A stretch of 64,000 bases of DNA from Phoronis australis (lineage: Eukaryota; Phoronida; Phoronidae). Below the pieces are notes generated by a model that worked only from the letters and a program-made list of their open reading frames with translations, searched no databases and was not told the origin of the DNA. Shown here piece by piece: positions 57,701-64,000 of the stretch. The stretch's first letter is position 1; the number at the start of each line of letters is the position of its first letter. Where the stretch lies: the NCBI GenBank assembly GCA_002633005.1, contig NMRA01000012.1, positions 956,730-1,020,729 of the forward strand. Reading direction: 5' to 3'. Made by a program: the position numbers and the translations under genes.

Positions 57701-60700
57701 GTCCACGACTGTTGAGAAAAGCTCACAAAGTACTAGGAATAACAAAGAACGATAATAAAGAGACAAAAAAGAATCTTAAAATGCCCCACGCTGTTGGAGA
57801 TGATGTCCATGAAGGGTAGGTTTTATGTGATCAGTGGACGGTAGCTGGTTTTGACCCAGTCCGTCGATAATTGTTGTAATATATAATGTTCCACAACATT
57901 ACTCTATCAGTTGTTGTAGTATATAATGCACCACAGCTCTGTTAGTTGTTGCAGTATATAATGTACCACAGCTCTGTAAGTTTGTTCATGAGGTATTGAG
58001 ATCAATCTGATAAGGGGTGGTGTACACCAGTCAAGTTGCCCCCCCCCCTCAGTTGTGTTATTTATGTAGGTTACGCAATAGAGGTTGGGACTTGGGGCAT
58101 ATCAATGAAAGAACAGCAGTTGAAATGGGGTTATTTCTCGTTTCTTGTGCTGTAGTCAAACAATTTTTGCCACTTGAAGCAATAAAACAGTTCAATTTTC
58201 AATAATGATGGATTTAGTTTTTATAGTCCACAGTGTCTAAAATGATCAGGAAGGAAAGAATGTTGCCACAAACAGACAGTGGTCATCACTGACACACATC
58301 TCTGATCCCTAATCCTGGGCAATTACCTTGTCAACCAGGACCATAAACTCTTTGTTAAGCTGTGTTTACTAACCCAGTCCAACTGGAACAGTTGTATGAC
58401 TAAGAGCAGGGCTTAAAAAGAACTACATTCACTGGTCTTGCATGTCAATTTCAAAATTCCTGTTGTGTGTGAAGGACACCCATGTACAATGATCCACAAA
58501 ATTCTAAGCCATTGTGTGGGCTACTTACCTTCTCCAAATTCAAAATGTCTTTAACATTTGTTAAGTTGTGTTGGTGGTTACAGTCATTTTCAAGCCAATC
58601 CACATAGTCAAGTGGATGCAGGAGCCATTCCTAACTTTGTGTATTCTACCTTCAGTGAAGAGGGCTTTCTCACTGCAACTTCACCACACTGTCTGTAAAA
58701 TGTTTAATGTAGCATTCCAAGTATTGCACGGTCACACTTGACTTACCTCAAAATCCAACTGCTGCCTGGTGTTTTGGTAATTGGCCCAATTATGTTGCAC
58801 ATCCAGCTGAATTAGACAGGAAAATAATATGGTAACTGTACACTGTCGTTTTAGGTTGTAAAACTCACTTTTTTGTCGATTTTCAAAATTCAAAACCTAA
58901 TCGAGCGTACTTTTCACAAACTATTTAAATATGCTATTTAAAAACTTTCAGTGTGTGTATGCTGGAAATATTATGGGTCTGATTATCTAGAGAACAAAAC
59001 CTTCAGCAGCCTGAGACTATGTAGTAACTACAACAGCATAGGTATCTTTGATAAATGCCGGCAGATTTCAAGGTATGCCAACCGGTCAAGTTGCCCAATC
59101 TCGACCGGTGAAGGTGTCAACATAGGATTCTTAAATTTATGAAAGCGAGAATCATTGTGATTTTTTATTACCTATTCCTAGTTGTTCTTTAAAGTTTGTT
59201 GAACCCATTTGTTAGCCCATTGGTTTAATGCTGTAGTGAGTCAGACTATCTTCATTTGCTGCTCATTTTGCAAGATAATTATCATTACTAAAAGTTCAGC
59301 CGTAGACATTGTCACAGACCTATAGTAGAAATGACATACCCTCCTTTGCCCACACTTTATATATGCCCATTTCACCATGCACTAAGCATGCTCTAGGTAC
59401 TGCTGTTAAAGCCTGCATTCAAATGTGCCCTCGTTATTTCAGAGTCAACAATGGCCATCGACCTTTGTCCAGAGAAAATGACACCTCTCACGAAGATAAG
59501 CTACAGAGAGACAGCGATGTACCTATTTATGTAGACAGCTCGACTTTAAACTCAAACCATGAAGGCGAAAAACAGAGCAGGACTAGTGACTGTCCAGTTT
59601 ATCTTGACTGTGCTGAATTGAGTGTGAGTTCTAAGGATGAACTAGTGGTCAAGAATTCCGGTGATACTCCCGTTTGTGTCGATAGTGTTCCATTGAATGT
59701 AAATAGTTCTCCTCCTGCGAGTCGGCGAGAGGGTGACGATGACTCTGACAGTGAAATGCCGCGTTACGCAGCTATCTCTACTTTCAGCAGCAGAAAGAGT
59801 AATGAAGTCGACCTAGTTGAAGGGGCCACAGTGCATGTCCTGGAAAAGAACATTTCGGGTTTGTTCAGACACAATGTATTTTATGTTAATTAAACGTCTG
59901 AAACTGGTCAGAAAAAATGGAAGTTTTCACTGCTGTTATGTGAAAAGAGCTTTTTTCTAGTGAGTCATTGGTTTATATTTCAAACTATTGATTTGCAGCC
60001 TCTCAGTGATAAAAAATTTTCATTCAATTTAGAATTAGGTTGACAGCCCCTAATTTCTAAGCAAATTATACTTTACTGTGTGCAAAGTTAAGGATGTTTA
60101 ACCTAATATTTTGTGAAGAGAGGATTAAGGATTTGGTTAAACTGGATTGATCTGCATTCCTTTATTACTCACTACCTTCAGTCTCAACTGGTGCAATTCT
60201 GGTGAAACAGCAGTGACTATTGGTCGTGTATGTGAATCTCAGGGCATCACACAGTTGACTCATCGCCATCATTGTAGGTTGGTGGTTCGTGTCAGTTGAA
60301 GGCAGTGATACCCAGGGTTGGGCTCCCGGGGCGTTCCTTGAACCTGCGTCTGTGACTGAGGAAGAAGATGAAGACAAAGATGAGCTTAGTAAGTTGATTT
60401 TTATCAAGGGTCTAACAGTCACTCGCATTTTGAGTACCAGTTTTCTCCCCTGAATAGTAGACATCAAACTGGTTCTCAAAATCTGAGGGCTCTGTAAGTG
60501 ACTATTGCTGGGGTCTATTTCATCAAAGTGACTTCAGACTTAAAGGCGAAGGCAACCTTTTTGCACGTCATTTTTAGAAAAAATAAGGTTCGTTGATTAT
60601 CCCAGACATATTTTTCACTTATTTACTGCTTTTCGTAATTTAATTAATCACTCGTCATCTACTCTGGAAGTGACGTTTTGGGAGGCAAGAATTTCGCGCC

Positions 60701-63277
60701 ATTTTCTTTTCATATAGTCTGACTGTGAGAGCAGTCGAGTCAGTCATTGTTCTACCTCGGTTGTGATAAGTTCGGTCGTCGTTTGCTTTTGCTTACAAGT
60801 CAGTCAACATGCCACGCTGTTGCTGCGTACTGGGGTGTACTCATTATCGTCTCACGTACAGAGGAAGAACTGTCCCACTTGCCCGAGTGTCCTGCGACAC
60901 ACTCCCACTGGAGGGTGATCTGAGCACCCAAACTGCTTACATCCCACCATGTGACTCCCGTGCCACACACCTGGCACCTTCCAAATAGCTCCAATACAAG
61001 TCCACAATAAACTTATCAAACTTAAGCTCACCGATCTGTTCATTGGATGACGAACTATCCTCTTCACTGGGTGTCGAACTGGGCCTGTATTCACTCCCAC
61101 TACTCAACATCGCTGCAGGGCTGCTTACAGGCTCTGAGCTAGAGACAACAGCACGGGGAATCACTGCTAGTTCCCGGAATTGCATGCAATGGGGTACGTT
61201 CGGAGGCACGCGGAACAGTAGATGAAGTGCCTCCAGTCACTGTATATAGTGGCCACAGCTCGCGAGGCTTCTCGCTTCAAAAACGCACTTCTCGGGGTTG
61301 GCGATGGGCACTGCCAGGAATCAACAGCGACGGTATCATCGTATGGTACCCTTCTTCAGGCGTTGTTTCGCAGGGACCTTCATCAATTCAGCGTACCTAT
61401 CTGTCATAATCTGATGGCAGAAAATGCTTGCCACACACTCGGTAACCCTCCATTGCTTTGTACGTTGTGTGGACGGTTAGTGCTGCGTTCTTCACATGAA
61501 TGAGCTAGCCAAGTACGGCGAAGTGTGTCATCCTTCGGAAAGCGACGCAAGGTACCCAAAGCGCGTGTGAGACAATAATGAGTACATCCCGGTACGCAGC
61601 AACAGTGTGGCACGTTGACTGACTTGTAAACAAAAGCAAACGATGACCGAACTTATCACAAACGAGGTAGAACAATGACTGACTCGACAGCTCTCACAGT
61701 CAGACTATAATGAAAAAAATTGGTGCGAAATTCTTGCCTCCCAAAACGTCACTTCTGGAGTAGAGGATGAGAAATTAATCAAACTACGAAAAGCTATGTG
61801 AAAAATGTGTATGGGATAATCAACGAACCTTATTTTTGCTAAAAGTGACATAAAAAAGGTTGCCTTCGCCTTTAAGACGGAAGTTTGGTCTTGTGCTTCA
61901 ACTTCGCAATTTGCGAAATAGTCATGAATGCATCTCAGTCTAAAAAGTAAAGTATCAGAAATTTTCTCAATAACTTGCAGGTATGTGTTTATTCTAAGAC
62001 AAATTGCATTTTTGCTCAAAAGAAATTTAATTGTTTTACAGAAATAGTTGTGTAGTGCATAAGGCCACATTTCTGACTGAAGTCGTTTTTCATGAAACAG
62101 GTCCGTGGGTCGTTCGTAATTGATTGAGCCTACAAAGTTATACTTTTTCTAGAGCTTCCTAGATGGATGAGCCAAGAAAATTTCAACTTATGTCGGGCTT
62201 CCTTGCTGACACAGCCAGGAATGTTAGAAATTTGTAACTTATTTATGGTTTTTTAGGTGGATGAGCTAAGGAAGTTGTTCTTTATCTAGGGTTTTATAAA
62301 TGGAAGCTGTGTCTAATCTAGGGCTTCAAAGATGATTGAACTAAGGAAATTTTAGTTAAATTTTTGTGGGGTTTCGTTGTTAGATGAGCCAGGAAAGCTG
62401 TACTTTGATTAAGGGTTTCATTGATGGGTGAGCCAAGGAAACTGTACCTTTATCTAGAGCTTTATAAGTGTGTGAGCAAAGAAAGTTGTGTTTAATCTGG
62501 GGCTTCATAAAATGACTTAGTCAAGAAAGTTGTACCTTGTTTATGGTTTTCAGATGGATGAGTTGTACTGTTAAGTCTTCATAGATAGCAAGGTTATGTA
62601 TTGTGTACTTCATCTAAGGTCTGTTTTATAAAAAGTGACCTTAAATGACTTAAGACATATATTTGGCTTCCTGGCAAGACTTAAAAAGGTTTGCAACATA
62701 TTTACCACACCATATTGAGGTTGACAATCATGTTTATGTAGTACATATATTTGGTCGTAGGCTTGCACTTCACAATTAAAAAACAAGTGTTTAGTCATAA
62801 TTATTGGAACATCACTGCTTGGAAATAATTGTACAAATTATTATCTCACATACTTTATTTTGTGCTAAAGTGATTTTAATTATTTTTCTAAAATAGTTAT
62901 TTGGAGTTTAAGACCAAATTAAGTCTTACGTTACTCCTCATGAAACAAATGCCCGGGACATCATGGATGAATGAGCTCACGACTGTGTTCCGTAGATGCA
63001 AAACATTTACGAATAAAGCTAGACATGTGATCATGTGCTTTCGCTTGTAATTCTTGACCATATCTGGCAAAGACTTGTGTTTTATTGCGTTTTCGTAAGT
63101 CTTGTGCGTTTACGAAATGCAGTTCTAGACAATTTTCTACAGCTGTACTTTTGTTACAGTCGGCCACTGCAAGGCAGTTTGTGACTACACAGCACAGAGT
63201 TCAGACGAAGTGTCGCTGAAGTGTGGAGAATCTGTCGACGTGTTGTCCACTAGCTTGGATGGGTGGTGGAGAGTCAG
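45675..63277 (+). CDS. p47phox (NCF1)-like PX and tandem-SH3 NADPH oxidase organiser, 3' end beyond window
   Basis: Nine exons join in phase to give 399 residues before the window ends the gene. Residues 1-130 are a PX domain: GVEKRVTPSKHH, VFVLLVSWSDG, IYRKYSSFFDF with the first phosphoinositide-binding arginine kept and the second replaced by lysine, then IIEDFCQHILCLP and AFFDKW. Residues 131-290 are a long S/R- and acid-rich linker with three 24-residue repeats. SH3-A is 292-346 (YAAISTF to GWWFV to GAFLEP). An acidic 14-residue bridge leads to SH3-B from 364 (AVCDYTAQSSDEVSL to LDGWWRV). The short bridge and the LDGWW wording are those of p47phox, which carries p67phox and flavocytochrome partners to the membrane to switch on superoxide production. 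SH3PXD2/TKS proteins have a longer SH3 bridge but remain an alternative. The autoinhibitory and proline-rich tail would lie past 64000. Confidence 0.85.
45807..45947 (+). repeat. 40-bp tandem repeat, three copies and a part
   Basis: GAACAATAGGGGGTGGAAAC starts units at 45811, 45851 and 45891, with a partial fourth at 45931. Each continues AACNNAGCTGTTGCACTCTT. It lies 60 bases inside intron 1. Confidence 0.85.
47066..47146 (+). CDS. p47phox-like exon 2 (PX core)
   Basis: Acceptor TTTTTTTGCAG, then VFVLLVSWSDGTRHPIYRKY and SSFFDFL, donor CTG|GTGAGT, 27 codons, phase 0 at both ends. It holds the lipid-contacting R-K-Y-S motif. Confidence 0.93.
48283..49019 (+). mobile_element. Inverted-repeat MITE, family B, interrupted copy
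   Basis: Starts AGGCTCTTTGATACTAACGT and ends TAAGTTAGTATGAAAGGGCCT, its inverted counterpart. It matches 24634-25040 on both sides of a 247-bp insertion (48626-48872). It lies in intron 2. Confidence 0.65.
48626..48872. mobile_element. Mutator-like MITE with 9-bp target duplication
   Basis: CCTTGCGAT occurs at 48617-48625 and again at 48873-48881. Between them the ends form imperfect inverted repeats of about 47 bp (GGTAGCCAGCACGCAGGTA on the left; the right arm read in reverse gives GGTAGCCAGAACGCAGGTA). Nine-base duplications are typical of Mutator-like elements. It sits inside the family B element, so it is younger than that element. Confidence 0.72.
49835..50100 (+). repeat. Dispersed repeat family A, copy 5 (partial)
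   Basis: AAAGTATATATTTTCTGAAA, GTAGAAAGCCTGCAAAATTT and AGAAAGGTGCATT match the first half of the family. It lies in intron 2. Confidence 0.6.
50433..50504 (+). repeat. 24-bp tandem repeat, three copies
   Basis: GATATTTGAAGATTGGTTTA plus TACT repeats at 50433, 50457 and 50481, with one base change in the first copy. Confidence 0.9.
50819..51187. mobile_element. 369-bp foldback MITE, nearly full-length palindrome
   Basis: The left end TATGAAAAAAATAGATCAAT and the right end, read in reverse as TATGAAAAAATAAATCAATT, begin arms that pair for most of the element: TTGCGTCCTCATCT, GGCAGGCCACTGAGGTGTCA and CAGACAAGGG all recur inverted. The centre is short. TA at both ends fits a Tc1/mariner-type target. 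It lies in intron 2, about 230 bp before exon 3. Confidence 0.8.
51418..51469 (+). CDS. p47phox-like exon 3 (PX middle)
   Basis: Acceptor TCTCGTTTCAG, then SLLKEQVSDSVQLPELP and one base, donor CCAG|GTGAGT, phase 1. LPELP corresponds to the LP.LP segment before the membrane loop of PX domains; this loop is shorter than in the vertebrate proteins. Confidence 0.88.
51917..51999 (+). CDS. p47phox-like exon 4 (PX helices)
   Basis: Acceptor TCATTTTCAG, then YSKFIRGVFLRDAIMDKKKK and IIEDFCQ after a split alanine codon, donor CAG|GTAACT, phase 0. A basic RDAIMDKKKK stretch precedes the conserved (E/D)(Y/F)C. Confidence 0.9.
53122..53210 (+). repeat. 32-bp palindromic tandem repeat, three copies
   Basis: Units around AAGCTGGGCACAGGCTTGTC recur at a 32-bp spacing. 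GGACAAGC and GCTTGTCC within neighbouring units are inverted, so each unit boundary can fold. Confidence 0.8.
54602..54720 (+). CDS. p47phox-like exon 5, copy A (end of PX domain)
   Basis: Acceptor GTTTATTACAG, then HILCLPAHLISSHAVVAFFD, KWDSDISLGQGNPATDHPR and two bases, donor GTG|GTAAGC, phase 2. It corresponds to the L..LP..I......FF helix of PX domains. Confidence 0.9.
55085..55231 (+). CDS. p47phox-like exon 6, copy A (basic linker)
   Basis: Acceptor TTTCTAACTCCAG, then W (split) RSSGDHHSHRSPRLLRKAHK, VLGITKNDNKETKKNLKMPH and AVGDYVHE, donor AAGG|GTAGGT, phase 2. It is rich in H, R, K and S. No domain. Compared with copy B, Asp replaces Asn and Tyr replaces Asp. Confidence 0.85.
55465..56367. 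other. Assembly gap (903 N)
   Basis: An unbroken run of N between a poly-C tract and the second copy of the duplicated segment. Long open frames across it are artefacts of the N run. Confidence 0.99.
57186..57304 (+). CDS. Exon 5, copy B
   Basis: Identical in protein to copy A; one silent difference (TCC for TCT). Splice sites are intact. It cannot follow copy A of exon 6 in a transcript, because the phases differ (2 against 0) and the shifted frame meets a stop within this exon. Confidence 0.7.
57669..57815 (+). CDS. Exon 6, copy B
   Basis: 147 bases with intact splice sites. It differs from copy A by Asn for Asp and Asp for Tyr in the linker. It joins exon 7 in phase just as copy A does. 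Confidence 0.7.
59443..59858 (+). CDS. p47phox-like exon 7 (repeat linker and first half of SH3-A)
   Basis: Acceptor GTTATTTCAG, phase 2. Residues 185-290 are polar and acidic, with three repeats of the form D-x-P-(V/I)-(Y/C)-(V/L)-D-x-x-x-L-(N/S) starting at about 210, 234 and 259 (DVPIYVDSSTLN, DCPVYLDCAELS, DTPVCVDSVPLN). Then an acidic DDDSDSE leads into the SH3 start RYAAISTFSSRKSNEVDLVE and VHVLEKNIS. The donor is TCGG|GTTTGT, weaker than the others, phase 1. Confidence 0.88.
60278..60388 (+). CDS. p47phox-like exon 8 (second half of SH3-A and acidic bridge)
   Basis: Acceptor CATCATTGTAG, then GWWFVSVEGSDTQGWAPGAF and LEPASVTEEEDEDKDEL, donor CTTA|GTAAGT, phase 1. The WW pair, GW.P and F.E. 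motifs form the ligand groove of the SH3. A minus-strand frame across it is a shadow. Confidence 0.93.
60809..60990 (+). pseudogene. THAP start within left arm
   Basis: ATG begins MPRCCCVLGCTHYRLT, the N terminus of a THAP zinc finger (C-x-V-x-G-C), mirrored from the right arm. The domain is cut where the arm ends, and the following text is unrelated. Confidence 0.6.
61200..61613 (-). pseudogene. THAP-domain transposase remnant, frameshifted
   Basis: The minus strand from 61613 reads MPHCCCVPGCTHYCLTRALG, then TLRRFPKDDTLRRTWL, a typical THAP zinc finger. The closing C-x-x-H (RVCGKHFLPSDYD) is present but one frame over, showing a frameshift near 61450. The new frame runs on with KQRLKKGTIRYDT and SAFLKREASRA, and a further minus-strand frame downstream (61209-60937) is S/E-rich. 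No catalytic domain is left. Confidence 0.65.
62130..62600 (+). repeat. Degenerate tandem repeat of about 45-55 bp
   Basis: About eight diverged units of the form GGGCTTCATAGATGGATGAG, then CCAAGGAAAGTTGTACTTTA. Examples start near 62163, 62255, 62305, 62395, 62425 and 62545. No coding potential. Confidence 0.65.
63160..63277 (+). CDS. p47phox-like exon 9 (SH3-B)
   Basis: Acceptor CTTTTGTTACAG completes an isoleucine codon, then GHCKAVCDYTAQSSDEVSLK, CGESVDVLSTSLDGWWRV and two bases, donor CAG|GTAGGG, phase 2. It has the ALYDY-like AVCDYTA, the acidic RT loop and the WW pair. The last third of the domain must be in an exon beyond the window. The donor is the first unit of a tandem repeat. 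Confidence 0.92.
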
Positions 63278-63397
63278 GTAGGGTCACACGTAGGTAGGGT
63301 CACACGCAGGTAGGGTCACACGCAGGTAGGGTCACACACAGGTAGGGACACACGCAGGTAGGGTCACACGCAGGTAGGGTCACACGCAGGTAATGTA
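63275..63397 (+). repeat. 16-bp minisatellite that copies the exon 9 donor site
   Basis: Seven units of CAGGTAGGGTCACACG (the second starts TAG, the fifth has GGGACAC) run from 63275 to 63386, followed by a partial CAGGTAATG. The first CAG|GTAGGG is the exon 9 splice donor. Confidence 0.95.
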
Positions 63398-64000
63398 CAT
63401 CCAGTGCGTGGACTAATTTTGGGACTTAACGTAGCATTATTCATCCAAAAAATCGCAACTAGAACACTCACTCTAACAAATTCAATCTCGTGATTTTCCT
63501 TTGCATGATAAGATTTTATTGGTTCAGGAAATCATAGAGCAATCCAAAGTTTTTACTTCTGAATTCAAATGGATTAAGCTTTGGACTGCGTATTGTACCT
63601 AAAAGTGAAACTGTTCCTCAGTTATCTTTCAATGACTTCACAGTTCGCCTGTGTGATTGGTGTATAAGCCAAATGATGTCACCGAGAACCAATGAGATGT
63701 CTTAGCCAGTTGAACCAGCAGAGCCGGCGAAGCCGATCAAGTGCTGGCATTTTCAACTGAATGTTTGGAAACACTGCTGTCACAACAACCAAATGTTTAA
63801 GTTCAGTTTGATTATTGGGTTAATTAGCATTAAGATGTCATGATTAAGCTGTCTGTGGAATGTAACTGTAGCTTTAATCTTTTTGTATTCTAATTCAACT
63901 GTCATGTTCTCCAGTGCAAGAATATTGACGTTTGCTGGCAACAGATGTCTCTGGTCACTGAGGTGAAACATGTCGTGTTATTGTAGATGTTGTGGAGAAG
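63398..64000. other. Intron after exon 9, to window end
   Basis: No further SH3 exon was recognised before the window ends. Confidence 0.5.

Larger units (their letters stand above)
56368..58048 (+). repeat. Duplicated segment, copy B (right of gap)
   Basis: Matches 53783-55464 throughout and ends at the same ten-C tract, after which unique sequence (TCAGTTGTGTTATTTATG) continues. See findings for the haplotype explanation. Confidence 0.93.
60540..61875. mobile_element. Kolobok-like THAP foldback element with 310-320-bp arms
   Basis: Bounded by TTAA at 60540-60543 and 61872-61875. The left arm (60540-60858) and right arm (61567-61875) are inverted copies starting TTAAAGGCGAAGGCAACC. Each arm is long enough to contain the start of a THAP gene, so two THAP starts face inward. 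The middle carries minus-strand coding remnants. It lies in the intron between exons 8 and 9. A related arm lies at 514-682. Confidence 0.8.

Noticed and set aside
45675-63277. Identification as a TKS/SH3PXD2 scaffold
   Set aside because: The PX N terminus fits both families, but the 14-residue acidic bridge between the SH3 domains and the LDGWW motif fit p47phox better. Kept as an alternative because the 3' end is missing.
1-64000. CRISPR arrays, bacterial operons, rRNA genes or a retrovirus-like element
   Set aside because: No regularly spaced repeat-spacer array, Shine-Dalgarno-led gene clusters, rRNA signatures or reverse transcriptase motifs were seen. The tandem repeats have no unique spacers.

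Overview
This window is animal nuclear DNA. Coding is split into short exons with GT-AG introns of 0.4 to 4 kb, and most of the sequence is AT-rich intron or intergenic DNA full of decayed DNA transposons, SINE-like copies and minisatellites. The presence of an interferon regulatory factor (IRF), a p47phox-like NADPH oxidase organiser and Kolobok-like THAP transposons suggests a marine invertebrate (deuterostome or lophotrochozoan). I cannot fix the species. No bacterial operon, CRISPR array, rRNA or intact tRNA gene was seen.

Three host genes are supported by exon translations whose splice phases all agree. (1) 5709-14388, plus strand: four coding exons of a 335-residue type II membrane protein with a luminal or extracellular JmjC/cupin-like oxygenase domain. 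(2) 19710-22624, minus strand: two exons giving an almost complete IRF DNA-binding domain, plus a probable last exon; the first coding exon was not found. (3) 45675-63277, plus strand, running off the right edge: nine exons encoding a PX domain, a long repeat-bearing linker, one complete SH3 and most of a second SH3. The domain layout is that of p47phox/NCF1.

Layout: 1-5700 holds transposon fragments, including a hAT transposase tail. 5.7-14.4 kb is the JmjC gene; its third intron holds a higher-order satellite and an array of nuclear-receptor-like half-site palindromes. 14.55-17.65 kb is a Kolobok-like THAP element with a second inverted-repeat element nested inside. 19.7-22.6 kb is the IRF gene. 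22.6-42.5 kb has no convincing host gene and contains repeats, foldbacks and transposase scraps. 42.5-64 kb is the p47phox-like gene. Its exons 5 and 6 occur twice on either side of a 903-base assembly gap, most likely as an uncollapsed haplotype. Its introns hold a 369-bp foldback MITE, a Mutator-like MITE with a 9-bp target duplication, and a 1.3-kb THAP foldback element.

The three genes are not an operon or a known system. IRF and NADPH oxidase organisers both belong to innate immunity, but their proximity here may be chance. The most unusual items are the minisatellite that copies a 5' splice site seven times, the THAP foldback element with two inward-facing THAP starts, the trimeric 446-bp satellite, and the three-repeat linker in the p47phox-like protein.
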